NCBI RefSeq assembly: GCF_002201515.1 | Contig: NZ_CP021421.1 | Span: 868,001 to 932,000, forward strand | Origin: Muribaculum intestinale | Lineage (GTDB): Bacteria; Bacteroidota; Bacteroidia; Bacteroidales; Muribaculaceae | Direction of reading: 5' to 3' | Length of the DNA stretch: 64,000 nucleotides | Shown: one piece after another, positions 17,670-27,800 of the stretch | Layout of the letters: each line of letters opens with the position of its first letter | Position numbering within the stretch: the stretch's first letter is position 1 | Made by a program: the position numbers and the translations under genes | The notes under the pieces: generated by a model | What the model saw: the letters and a program-made list of their open reading frames with translations, nothing else | Database searches by the model: none | Told to the model about the DNA's origin: nothing

Positions 17670-19172
17670 ATGCGAAAATTCTCCTGCTTCGTATCAGCCA
17701 TGCTGGCTGGCGCAGCCTGGATGGCCGCCCAGTCCAAGCCCAACGTAATTGTCGTGCTTGCCGACGACCTCGGCTTCGGCGACGTTAGCGCCTACGGCTC
17801 CAAAACCATCAGTACCCCCAACATCGACCGACTCGCTCGTGGAGGCGTATGCTTCAACAACGCTTACGCCACATCGGCCACTTCCACTCCCAGCCGCTAC
17901 GCCCTGATGACAGGCATGTACCCCTGGAAAAACCCCGATGCCAAGATTCTCCCGGGCGACGCCCCCCTGATTATCCGCGAGGATGAGTTCACCCTCCCCA
18001 AAATGATGCGCGAGGCAGGTTATGCCACCGGAGCCATCGGAAAATGGCACCTCGGCATGGGCAAGGGTAAAATCAACTGGAACAAGACCGTAAAGCCCGG
18101 AGCAAACCAGATAGGATTTGACTACTCATGTCTGATTGCCGCCACCAATGACCGCGTGCCTACCGTATATATCGAAAACGGCGATGTAGTGGGCCTCGAC
18201 AAGAACGACCCCATCGAGGTTGACTATGAGAAAAACTTCCCGGGAGAACCCACCGCCATCGACAACCCCGAAATGCTGCGCATGAAGTGGCACCACGGCC
18301 ACAACAACTCCATCGTCAACGGCATCCCACGCATCGGCTTCATGAAGGGCGGGACAGCAGCACGCTGGCGCGACGAAGACATGGCCGACTATTTCGTAGG
18401 AAAGGTGAAAGACTACATCACCGCACATGCCGACGCGCCCTTCTTCCTCTACTACGGTCTGCATGAGCCCCACGTGCCGCGCGCTCCCCACGAACGCTTT
18501 GCCGGCTCCACCACCATGGGCCCCCGCGGCGACGCTATAGTTGAGGCCGACTGGTGTGTCGGACAGCTTATCGACCATCTTGAGAAAGAGGGTATCCTCG
18601 ACAACACCATGATTATCTTCTCCAGCGACAACGGCCCCGTGCTCCAGGACGGATATTACGACGAAGCTGTCAAGAAAGTAGGCGACCACAGCCCCACAGG
18701 CGGACGCCGTGGCGGAAAATACAGTCTCTTCGACGGCGGAACACACATCCCCCTTTTCGTATACTGGAAAGGACATATCGCCCCGCTCAACTCCGACGAA
18801 TTCGTATGCCAGATGGACCTCCTCCCCTCTCTCGCCAAAATGGTAGACGGTAATGTACCGGCCGGACTCGACGGCATCGAGACTCTCGACGCATTCATGG
18901 GCAAAGGAGCATCCAACCGCAAAGACCTCGTTATCGAAGCCAAGAGCAAGGTAGCGTTCCGCACCGGCCCGTGGGTGATGATACCTCCCTACAAGGGCAA
19001 AGCACGCAACGTTACCGGCAACGAGCTCGGCAACCTGAAAGAGTATGCCCTGTTCAATCTCGTCGACGACCCCGCCCAGCTGACCAACGTGGCCGACAAG
19101 TATCCCGAAGTGCTCGAAGACCTCAAGAAACGTCTCGCCGCACAGACCGACGGCAAGATTGTCAACAACTAA
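17670..19172 (+). CDS. Secreted Ser-type sulfatase
   Basis: 500 aa. Signal peptide at ~1-20 (SAMLAGAAWMAAQ). The alkaline-phosphatase-like sulfatase fold starts with NVIVVLADDLGFGD, whose Asp pair binds calcium. The signature TSATSTPSRYALMTG places Ser72 as the residue converted to formylglycine (S-x-P-x-R), so it is of the Ser type that needs an anaerobic activator. Further motifs are GKWHLGMG and FSSDNGPV. It acts in the periplasm or at the surface on sulfated glycans; the exact sugar cannot be read from the sequence. It lies 133 nt after the anSME gene and ends at a good terminator. Confidence 0.93.
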   Translation: MRKFSCFVSAMLAGAAWMAAQSKPNVIVVLADDLGFGDVSAYGSKTISTPNIDRLARGGVCFNNAYATSATSTPSRYALMTGMYPWKNPDAKILPGDAPLIIREDEFTLPKMMREAGYATGAIGKWHLGMGKGKINWNKTVKPGANQIGFDYSCLIAATNDRVPTVYIENGDVVGLDKNDPIEVDYEKNFPGEPTAIDNPEMLRMKWHHGHNNSIVNGIPRIGFMKGGTAARWRDEDMADYFVGKVKDYITAHADAPFFLYYGLHEPHVPRAPHERFAGSTTMGPRGDAIVEADWCVGQLIDHLEKEGILDNTMIIFSSDNGPVLQDGYYDEAVKKVGDHSPTGGRRGGKYSLFDGGTHIPLFVYWKGHIAPLNSDEFVCQMDLLPSLAKMVDGNVPAGLDGIETLDAFMGKGASNRKDLVIEAKSKVAFRTGPWVMIPPYKGKARNVTGNELGNLKEYALFNLVDDPAQLTNVADKYPEVLEDLKKRLAAQTDGKIVNN

Positions 19173-19228
19173 GTACATAAGTAACGTAACTACTCATAGC
19201 TGCATCTGCGGCCAACACTATTTTACAT

Positions 19229-19279
19229 AAAGCCCCGGAGTACGCACCGATATACGGTTCGCACTCCGTGGCTTTTTTT
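19229..19279 (+). terminator. Rho-independent terminator after the sulfatase gene
   Basis: AAAGCC-C-CGGAGT pairs with ACTCCG-T-GGCTTT around a ~20-nt loop and runs straight into seven T. It separates the sulfatase unit from the downstream Sus locus. Confidence 0.8.
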
Positions 19280-19299
19280 CATGTCTGCAACGTGCCGAA

Positions 19300-19377
19300 A
19301 TACAAAAAGCAATCGATTTCGTATACAAAAAGCAATCGATTTCGTATACAAAAAGCAATCGATTTCGTATACAAAAA
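19300..19377. repeat. Three perfect 23-bp tandem repeats plus a partial copy
   Basis: Units at 19300-19322, 19323-19345 and 19346-19368 are identical and abut, with nine bases of a fourth at 19369-19377. Each contains CAATCGATTTCGT with the palindrome ATCGAT. They lie between the sulfatase terminator and the susC promoter, so they could be operator copies for a regulator of the locus or simply a slippage-prone minisatellite. Confidence 0.9.
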
Positions 19378-19452
19378 TTAACTTTATTATTGTCAAAAGT
19401 TAATTATATTTAATAAAATAGGGGGGGTGAAAAGTTGTTAATTATTTAGTAC

Positions 19453-19460
19453 TATATTTG
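19453..19460 (+). promoter_or_regulatory. -7 box of the susC-susD-GH85 locus
   Basis: TATATTTG matches TAnnTTTG. A TTG at 19435-19437 is 15 nt upstream, closer than the usual 19-21. A run of seven G lies at 19421-19427. Transcription would start near 19467, giving a ~190-nt leader that contains the degenerate repeats. Confidence 0.5.
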
Positions 19461-19476
19461 CGTTCACATGTGATTA

Positions 19477-19577
19477 AAATCTGACCATACCATTGGAAAA
19501 GTTAGCTATAAATCCTGACCAATTCTTCGGAAAGTTGGCCTTTAAATCTGACCATCCCTTCGGAAAAAGTTAGTAAT
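19477..19577 (+). repeat. Three imperfect 33-34 bp repeats in the susC leader
   Basis: Units begin at 19477, 19510 and 19544. Each reads AAATC(C)TGACCA, then five or six bases, then (T)TCGGAAA or TTGGAAAA, then GTTAG or GTTGG. Because they lie downstream of the -7 box they should be in the transcript, so they may be RNA structural or protein-binding units as well as DNA repeats. They match no riboswitch or IS end that I know. Confidence 0.75.
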
Positions 19578-19654
19578 TTGAATCCCGTCTGTTAAGCTCA
19601 ATTCAGCCATTAAATTCTAATATTAATCCCATATCACAATTTAACTTGACTTGC

Positions 19655-22600
19655 ATGATAACACGTCTGCTAATTTCTGTATTAATGCTGCTTCCTCTCA
19701 TCGGTTGGGCACAAAGCCCCATGACCGTTACCGGAACAGTCTACGATGGCACTGACGAACCGCTGATTGGTGTCAGTGTCATGGTCAAGGGTACCGCCAA
19801 CGGTACAGCCACTGACTTCGATGGTAATTTCTCTATCAAAGCCGCCAAAGGAAACACACTCGTGTTCAGCTACATCGGCTATTCCACCACCGAAATCAAA
19901 GTTGAAAACGACCAGCCCATGCGCATAGTCCTGAAAGAAGACAGTAAGGTCCTCGACGAAGTCGTGGTAACTGCTCTCGGTATCAAGCGCAAAGAATCCT
20001 CTCTCACATACGCCACCCAGGAAATCAAAGGTGACGACCTCATGAAAGTCCAGGACGCCAACTTTGTCAACGCCCTCAACGGCAAGGTATCGGGTGTCAC
20101 CATCACACAGAGTGCAGGTGGTGCAGGCGGTACCTCTAAAATCCTTCTCCGCGGTAACAAGTCGGTAATGGGCAACAACAGCCCGCTTATCGTTGTCGAC
20201 GGTATACCCATGACCAACCAGGTAGGCAAGTCGGCCGAGTCCAACTGGGACAGCGGTAGCGGCCTTGGCTACTCAGGTTCGTCCGAAGGCGGCGACGCGC
20301 TCTCGCTCATCAATCCCGACGACATCGAGAGCATCAACGTGCTCAAGGGTGCCAACGCTGCCGCACTCTACGGCTCCGCTGCCGCCAACGGTGTACTTAT
20401 GATTACAACAAAGAAAGGTAAAGAAGGTTCGATCAGCATCACTGTAAACTCCAACGTGACCTTCGACAAGCCCCTCTCTACACCCGAGCTCCAGAACATA
20501 TACGGCTCCAAGGTCAATGTCAATCCCGCCACCGGCGAGGCTATCAACATGCCGCTCGGCGCATGGGGCAAGCGCATCGGCACATACAGCGAAGCCGAGC
20601 TCGCCTACGCCAACGCAAAACTACGCAACTACACATCCGACCACGTCGACGACTTCTTCCGCACAGGAACTACCTGGAACAACTCCGTATCAATTTCCGG
20701 AGGTACAGAGAAAGTCCGCTCATACTTCTCGTATGCCAACTCCAACTCACAGGGTATGGTGCCCAACAACTCCTACAACCGTAACACCTTCTCATTCCGT
20801 CAGAACTACAATCTCATCAACAACAAACTCAAGATTGACGTTTCTATCAACTACGTATCCGCCAAAAACAAGAACCGTCCCGGCGGCGGCACCGTGATGA
20901 ACCCCCTCTACGACCTATACCGTGTGCCCGGCAACATTGACATGGACTACTACCGCGACAACTATGTCAACTGGAACGGACAGTGGGAGTCAAACGACAT
21001 CACTTATCTCGACAATTCAGGAAAGTCTGTAATTGGCCGTACAATGCTCGAAGGTCCCCAGCAGATCTGGGCCTACCCGATGGCCGGCAACAATAACCCT
21101 TACTGGCTCACCCACATGAACCGCGGCCAGCAGACCGAAGAGCGTGTCTACGGCTCCGCCACCGTAAGCTACCAGATTATCGACGGCCTTATGGTACAGG
21201 CACGTCTCAACATCGACCGCTCAAAATTCCAGGGCTACACCAACCGCTACGCCACCACACAGAACGTAGCCCAGATGGAAGACTTCGGCATCTACGGCCA
21301 GGACATATACTCAAGTAACGACTGGTATATTGACGTAATGGCAAACTACAACAAGACCTTCGCCGAGGCCCTCTCCGTATCGGCGTCTACCGGTTGGGTA
21401 GGCCACACCGTAAAGGGTACCACACAGAAAATTTGGACACAGGCCACATACTTCGAGCCCCTCTCGATGCGCAAAATGCCTACTCTCGTAAACTACTTCG
21501 ACCCCACCGCACGCTGGTCGGGCGGCAACGGAGGCAGCTACAGCAAGTCGTCCAACTGGGATAAGGGTTGGTTCTTCACAGGCCAGGTAGGCTGGAAAGA
21601 CATGGTTTACCTCGAAGGCAGCTACCGTATCGACTGGTACCGTGCGTTCAAGCAGTTTGCCGACCGAGGCACATCCGACCACTACGGCTACTGGTCACTC
21701 GGCGCCAACACCCTCGTTCACCGCTATCTCACACTCCCCGAGGTAATCACCCACCTCAAGCTCCGCGCCTCTTACTCTGAGGTAGGTAACTCTATCCCCA
21801 ACGAAGTGTTCGCCAAGGGTTCGGCCAATCTCGCCACCGGCGCAGTCGCCACCAATACCTACGGCTACTTCGACAACCCCCTCCCCGAAAAGTCCAAATC
21901 ATTTGAGGCCGGTTTCGACATCTCGCTCTTCAACAGCAACCTCAACTGGGACCTCACCTACTACAACACCAACCTCACCAACAGCTACTTCATAGCAGCC
22001 ACAACCGGCGGCAAGTCCAAACCCGTAAACACCGGCTCTATCCGCAACCAGGGTATCGAGACATCAATCTCCTACAATATCCTCGCCGGCCGCGACTGGA
22101 TGTGGAAGACAGGCTTCAACGTTGCCTACAACGACAACAAGATCGAGAAGACCTTCAAGGACGAGCAGGGCAACCCCTCGAAGATGGAGCAGCTCATCGC
22201 CAACGGCTCTATCGCAGTACGCTATGAAGAGGGCGGCTCCTACGGCGATATCTATGCCCTCGACTTCCGCCGCAACGCCGACGGCTCGATTTATATCGAC
22301 CCCAAGGCCGGCACCCCCGTCAAAGGCACATCCTACGTATACCTTGGCAACATGAACTCCAAGTGGAACCTCGGCTGGTCAAATACCGTACGCTGGAAAG
22401 ATCTCTCGCTCTACTTCCTTATCTCAGGCCGTATCGGCGGCAAGTTCATCTCCCTCACCGAGGCCTACCTAGACCAGGCCGGTATCTCCAAGCGCACAGC
22501 CGACGCACGTCTCGCCTATGAAGCCAACCCCGAAAAGCTCACATGGGTATCGGCCGACGGACAGACCCGCAAGCCCGGTATGTACGCCCACGGCACACTC

Positions 22601-22903
22601 GTTCCCATCGAGGACTACTACAACACTGTAGGCGGCCAGCAGATTGCATCCGAGTATGTATACGACGCCACCAACTTCCGCCTCGGCGAGGTTTCGGTAA
22701 GCTATACCCTCCGCAACCTCTTCAAGGGCGCCATCAAGGGCCTCACAGTTTCGGCTGTCGGTCGCAACCTCTTCTTCATCTACAAGGATTGTCCCTCCGA
22801 TCCCGACATCGCCCTCTCTACCAAGAACGGTCTCGGCGCGTTTGACATCTTCAACATGCCCTCTGCCCGCTCCTATGGCTTCAACCTCAAACTTGAGTTC
22901 TAA
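19655..22903 (+). CDS. SusC/RagA-type TonB-dependent outer-membrane transporter
   Basis: 1082 aa from the ATG at 19655 (a TTG three codons upstream is also open). A signal peptide (MITRLLISVLMLLPLIGWAQ) is followed by a carboxypeptidase-like regulatory domain (VTGTVYDGTDEPLIGVSVMV, ~25-105), a TonB-box/plug region (VVTALGIKRKESSLTYATQE; LLRGNKSVMGNNSPLIVVDG) and a long beta-barrel ending in Phe (NLKLEF), as expected for an outer-membrane porin. It imports large oligosaccharides together with the SusD lipoprotein encoded 28 nt downstream. The GH85 gene next in line suggests N-glycan-derived ligands. Confidence 0.95.
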   Translation: MITRLLISVLMLLPLIGWAQSPMTVTGTVYDGTDEPLIGVSVMVKGTANGTATDFDGNFSIKAAKGNTLVFSYIGYSTTEIKVENDQPMRIVLKEDSKVLDEVVVTALGIKRKESSLTYATQEIKGDDLMKVQDANFVNALNGKVSGVTITQSAGGAGGTSKILLRGNKSVMGNNSPLIVVDGIPMTNQVGKSAESNWDSGSGLGYSGSSEGGDALSLINPDDIESINVLKGANAAALYGSAAANGVLMITTKKGKEGSISITVNSNVTFDKPLSTPELQNIYGSKVNVNPATGEAINMPLGAWGKRIGTYSEAELAYANAKLRNYTSDHVDDFFRTGTTWNNSVSISGGTEKVRSYFSYANSNSQGMVPNNSYNRNTFSFRQNYNLINNKLKIDVSINYVSAKNKNRPGGGTVMNPLYDLYRVPGNIDMDYYRDNYVNWNGQWESNDITYLDNSGKSVIGRTMLEGPQQIWAYPMAGNNNPYWLTHMNRGQQTEERVYGSATVSYQIIDGLMVQARLNIDRSKFQGYTNRYATTQNVAQMEDFGIYGQDIYSSNDWYIDVMANYNKTFAEALSVSASTGWVGHTVKGTTQKIWTQATYFEPLSMRKMPTLVNYFDPTARWSGGNGGSYSKSSNWDKGWFFTGQVGWKDMVYLEGSYRIDWYRAFKQFADRGTSDHYGYWSLGANTLVHRYLTLPEVITHLKLRASYSEVGNSIPNEVFAKGSANLATGAVATNTYGYFDNPLPEKSKSFEAGFDISLFNSNLNWDLTYYNTNLTNSYFIAATTGGKSKPVNTGSIRNQGIETSISYNILAGRDWMWKTGFNVAYNDNKIEKTFKDEQGNPSKMEQLIANGSIAVRYEEGGSYGDIYALDFRRNADGSIYIDPKAGTPVKGTSYVYLGNMNSKWNLGWSNTVRWKDLSLYFLISGRIGGKFISLTEAYLDQAGISKRTADARLAYEANPEKLTWVSADGQTRKPGMYAHGTLVPIEDYYNTVGGQQIASEYVYDATNFRLGEVSVSYTLRNLFKGAIKGLTVSAVGRNLFFIYKDCPSDPDIALSTKNGLGAFDIFNMPSARSYGFNLKLEF

Positions 22904-22931
22904 TCTCCACCCACCCAGATTATAATAAAAA

Positions 22932-24707
22932 ATGAAACTGAATATATTAAAATACGCACTCGCGGCACTTCCATTGGTAACGTTCTCCGCATGTATGGAC
23001 TTCGATACCCCGTCCGACGAGTTTAATAAAGAGACCGACGTCACTCTGCGTCCCGAGCCTCTCCACGGAGATGCCGACAACCTTGAAATCAAGGATGTCG
23101 TAGCAGAAGAAGATTTCCCTGAGATCAAGAAAGCTCTTAAAAACGACCTCGACATGCTAATTACCGCCCAGTACTATCTCATGGGTGGTAAAAATGGAGA
23201 GGAACCAGGCGCTCACCAGTGGCAGTATGTATTCAACCTCACCACTGACGCCTACGCAGGTTATACTACCTGCGACCAAAGCTGGAACGGTAGTTTCCCA
23301 ACCACTTACAGCTACAAGCGCGACTTCTGCGAAGGCCCCCACGGACGCTTCCTCTCGATGAAGAACAACCTCGGCAACCTTCTCAACAACGACCTCACCA
23401 ACGAGATGGTCGAAATCAAGGCTATTGCCCTTCTCTTGTTCGATTATGTGGCTCAGGAGTGTACCGACCTCTACGGTTCAATCGCATATCAGGACCACAA
23501 AGGCAACAAGGAGACAAACCCCTTTACCTTCAATGACGGCTACACCATCTATACCTCTATACTCAAGAACATTGATGATATCGTAGCTGTATTCGACAAC
23601 TTCCCCAACCGTCCCGACTGGTATCGTGCTGAAATCAATAATATTCTTTTCGAATCAGACAAACTGACACAGGACCAGCAGATTGACACATGGCGCCGTT
23701 TTGCCAACTCTCTCAAACTCCGTATGGCAATGCACCTTGTAAAAGTCGACCCGGCTGAAGCCAAGAGACTGGCTGAAGAAGCTGTAGCCTCGGGTGTTGT
23801 TGAATCAATGGCTCAGGAAATCGGCATGAACGCAAATACCGGATTCATGGGCTCACATCCCCTCAAAATGATTATGTCGGGTTGGAACGACAGCCGTGTG
23901 AATGCATCGTTTGTAAGTATGCTCACCTCACTGCAGCATCCGTATATAAACTACATGATAGGCAACAACACTGATGATCTCATCAATGCCGACGGCTCTG
24001 TTACAAACAAAAACTCGGGAATCTACGGTCTGAGAGCCGGTATACGTATGGAGAGCGGACAGGCATATTATGCCAATGCGCGTGTGGCATACTCTCAGTT
24101 TGAGGGAGACGACTTCGAATGGATGCCTATCTACGCCATGAAGTGGGCTGAAGTAGACTTCCTCCGTGCCGAGGGCGCACTTCGCGGCTGGAGCATGGGC
24201 GGAACCGCACAGTCTTTCTACGAGCGTGGTATCAAAAATGCCGACTGCGGCGACCGTTTCAGCATGCCGACAGGCAACTACGAGGCATATCTTGACGACT
24301 ACATGCAAGTCGAGAACGCCGTACCTTTCACCTACGTCGACCCGATGGATCACAACAACGACATCGAAAGCGTAACAAAAATTGGCGTGAAGTGGAACGA
24401 CTCCGACGACAACGAAACCAAGCTCGAGAAAATCATCACCCAGAAGTATATCGCCATCTTCCCCTACAGCTACGAAGCATGGACCGACATACGCCGCACA
24501 GGGTATCCCAAGATATTCCCCGTGCTCAATCCCAACCTCGGCGACGGCTCTCTCTCCGACGGTGACCTCATTCGCCGTCTGCCTCTCCCCCACGGCGACC
24601 TTCAGGCCGGTATGGATGACATCGCCACAAGCGGTATCCAGGCTCTCGGCGGACCCGACCAGCAGGCTACACGAGTATTCTGGGACAAAAATGAAGCTAA
24701 CTTCTAA
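22932..24707 (+). CDS. SusD/RagB-type outer-surface glycan-binding lipoprotein
   Basis: 591 aa. Lipoprotein signal with lipobox FSAC, Cys21. The sequence resembles the SusD-like_2 branch: helical TPR-like regions such as AIALLLFDYVAQECTDLYG, WRRFANSLKLRMAMHL, and a C-terminal part with YSYEAWTDIRRTGYPKIF. It covers the SusC barrel as a lid and captures glycan. The 28-nt spacing makes it co-transcribed with susC. A hairpin after it probably lowers expression of the downstream enzyme relative to the transporter pair. Confidence 0.93.
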   Translation: MKLNILKYALAALPLVTFSACMDFDTPSDEFNKETDVTLRPEPLHGDADNLEIKDVVAEEDFPEIKKALKNDLDMLITAQYYLMGGKNGEEPGAHQWQYVFNLTTDAYAGYTTCDQSWNGSFPTTYSYKRDFCEGPHGRFLSMKNNLGNLLNNDLTNEMVEIKAIALLLFDYVAQECTDLYGSIAYQDHKGNKETNPFTFNDGYTIYTSILKNIDDIVAVFDNFPNRPDWYRAEINNILFESDKLTQDQQIDTWRRFANSLKLRMAMHLVKVDPAEAKRLAEEAVASGVVESMAQEIGMNANTGFMGSHPLKMIMSGWNDSRVNASFVSMLTSLQHPYINYMIGNNTDDLINADGSVTNKNSGIYGLRAGIRMESGQAYYANARVAYSQFEGDDFEWMPIYAMKWAEVDFLRAEGALRGWSMGGTAQSFYERGIKNADCGDRFSMPTGNYEAYLDDYMQVENAVPFTYVDPMDHNNDIESVTKIGVKWNDSDDNETKLEKIITQKYIAIFPYSYEAWTDIRRTGYPKIFPVLNPNLGDGSLSDGDLIRRLPLPHGDLQAGMDDIATSGIQALGGPDQQATRVFWDKNEANF

Positions 24708-24735
24708 TAATCCCCGATTAAACTGAAGATAAATT

Positions 24736-24773
24736 CACCGTCCCTGTGGGGATTGGCTCCACAAGGGACGGTG
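24736..24773 (+). terminator. Intra-operon hairpin between susD and the GH85 gene
   Basis: A 14-bp stem with one bulged A (CACCGTCCCTGTGG against its complement) around a 9-nt loop, 28 nt after susD and without a T tract. Hairpins like this after susC/susD commonly stabilise the upstream mRNA or partly terminate it. Confidence 0.6.
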
Positions 24774-24828
24774 GACAACATATCTTAAATCTTAAACCAA
24801 TCTATTTTAACTAAATCATTAAACCAAC

Positions 24829-27800
24829 ATGAAAAGATCTTTTCTTAAGAGTTCGATGCTGCTGACTCCGTTGGTATTCGCAAGCCCCATTATGGCCCAG
24901 GAATCTTCGGAATCAATTTTCGACCAGGCTCCCTGGGAGAACGAGCAGGTGCTCGAGCTTTTCTCCAAAGCATGGGACGAGGGTCGCAACTACCCGACCA
25001 AGGCTGAATTCGAGTCTATCGGTCTGACTTTCGACCTTGAATTCGTTCGTTCGCACTCTCGTCAGCGCGCTACCTACAAGGACGCGTCCAAGGATGTAGT
25101 AAGCGACATCAACCACAACCGTAGTCTGTGGTGTAACCTTCCTGCCGGTTACGGCAAGGGACTCGGCGGCTATCCATCGACACAGTTCGACCAGGATGTG
25201 TTCTCAATGTGGAACTATACCTCCATCTTCGGTTCTTGGAACTACGGCTTCCTCCAGGCTCCCGGTTCATGGGTCGACGCCGCACACAAGAACGGTACAC
25301 GCATCTACGGCGGTATCAAGTTCTTCGAAGGATGGAACGATGACGGCTCTGAGGGCGCATTCCTCAAATTCATCTCTACAAAGAATGAAGACGGTACCTA
25401 CAAGTATGCCCGCGCATTCGTTAACGCCGCTGCTTTCTTCGGTTGCGACGGTTACAACTACAACTCTGAAGGCTCTACTTGGCGTGATACCGATTGGGTA
25501 AACTTCCATGCTGAAGTTAACAGAATCGCCAAGGAGCTCAACATCGAAGGCTTCGGTATCGGCCAATACACTCAGCAGCCCAACGTTTCCGATTCAAATA
25601 TCGGCTATATCTACGGAAATGCTGAAAAGGGCAAGATATTCGACTGTATGCTCAACTACTCAGGCAACAAGCTCGCCTATCGTTATGTATCAAACTCGCT
25701 TGCGGCCATCGAGAAAGCCGGACTGAGCACTGATGATGTCTATCAGGGTCAGCTCCTCGTTGGTCTCTCCAGCGACTACTGGAAAGAGATGAATACAGAA
25801 GCCACAAAGGCAATGAACATCTGTATATGGGGTGAGCACGACCAGAGCCGCTTCTTCCAGTTCCGCGTCGGTTCAAGCCCCACAAATGTTCAGGAAAATT
25901 ACCAGCTCCTCCTCGAGAAGGCTTTCTCAGGCGCCAACCGCAACCCGCTCAGCCGTCCCGAAATCTCCAACGCATGGGGTAGCTTCCAGGTAGCTGATGC
26001 TGACCATGCCAACGAGCAGCTCAACAACTCTCCAGGCTTCGCCTCGATGTTTGCAGAGCGCACCGCTATCGGCGGCAACCTCCCCTTCGAGACTCACTTC
26101 AACCTCGGTAACGGTGAGAACTATTTCTATAACGGTAAGGTTACTAACGGCTCTTGGTACAACATGTCTATGCAGGACATCGTGCCCACCTACCGCTGGC
26201 TCGTTACCGCCAAAGGTGACATGAAGACCTTCGCCAACGATATCGACGTTCGCTTCACCCACGAAGACGCTTATGTAGGCGGTTCTTGTATCCGTCTCTC
26301 AGGCGCTACAACCGCCGGCAACGACATCGTGCTCTACCGCACAGCCCTCAAGGCTTCTGCCGGCAATGTCAAGGTAAACCTCGCGCTCAAGGGTGCCAAG
26401 GGTGCTTCCAACCTCTCCGTTATCCTCAAGAAAGAGGGTTCCGACAACTGGATTGAAGTTCCCGCAGGCGAACTCGCAGGCACTACCTGGGAAGCCAAGA
26501 CTCTCAATGTATCCGGTATCGCCAAGGGCGAAGTTATCGAATACATCGGTCTCCGCGTCAACTCTTCAGCCGAAGGCTACAAGATGCTCGTAGGCAAGCT
26601 CAACATCTCCGACGACCTTACAGTATCTCCCGCTGCTCTCAAGGCCAACTCTCTGCTTGTTGAGGTTAAGGAAGAGACTACCAAGTCACTCTCTGTAAAA
26701 CTCAACTGGGAGCCCGCTTATGAGGGTTACAACACCTCTATCGACAAGTTCGGTATGGTATACAACGACGAAATCAACGTCGACCACTTCGAAATCCTCT
26801 ACAAGGAGGGCAACGATGGCCGCGTGAAGGAAGTAGGCCGTACAGCTCAGTGGGCTACATATATCGGTAACCTCCCTGTTGCCCAGACTACCAACGCCTT
26901 CATCGGCGTACGCGCTGTCTCTGTCGACCTCAAGTCGTACTCCGACGTACAGTGGGTTGCAATACCCCACTCAAGCGGCGAACTCCCCGAACCTACCGTA
27001 GAAGATCCCTACGGACGCAGCTGGATGTCGTCAAACGGCAACGGTACTCTCGAAAACTGTATCAAGCACATCTGGGTTGAGAAGGTAACTACCGAAGGCG
27101 CTACCCAGAACCTCAACTATACAGCTACATCCAACCCGCTGGAAGGCGTTTCTACCGACCAGTACTACTTCGCAGCTGACCACAAGCTCATCCTCAATCA
27201 GGGCCAGAAGATCAAAATGACATTCAAGGGCAACGATTCCGGCACAGGCGAGTCACTGCAGTATGACTTCATCTATCCTTATCTTGACTACGATGGCAAC
27301 TACTCGTTCCTCGACGCTGACGAAGTACTCGGCCAGTTCGGTAAGATGAATGCCGGTACTAACGAAATCGTTAATCCCGGTCTGACCCTCGAATTCACTG
27401 TTCCCGAAGACGCTCACATCGGCGAATCTCGCCTCCGCATCGTAGGCTCCGACGCCTGGACTCCTCACCCCGGTCCTACAGGCGGTACAGTTAAGGGCTA
27501 CTCTATCGACTTCCCTGTTGAAATCCAGGGTACCAACGCTGACCGCGGTCCTGCTGAAACTTACAAGGATCTTCAGGACAAGGGCGAAGCTGACGAACCC
27601 GCCGGTCTCGGCGGTGGCAGTGGCTCTGCTATCGAAAACATCGGTGACGACGCCACTCTGTCAACCGTTAAGGTTATCGGTGGTGTAGCTTACTTCACCA
27701 ATGTTGACAAGGCTTGGTTCTACGACATGAACGGTCGTTGCGTTGAGTTCGTAAACAATGTAGCTTCTGTCGACCTCAGCGGTCTCGCTTCCGGCGTTTA

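Noticed and set aside
18126..19178. A 350-aa open frame opposite the sulfatase gene
   Set aside because: Antisense shadow; its sequence is explained by the complementary strand of the sulfatase, which has clear catalytic motifs.
19300..19377. Possible CRISPR array
   Set aside because: The 23-bp units abut directly with no spacers, and there are no cas genes nearby.
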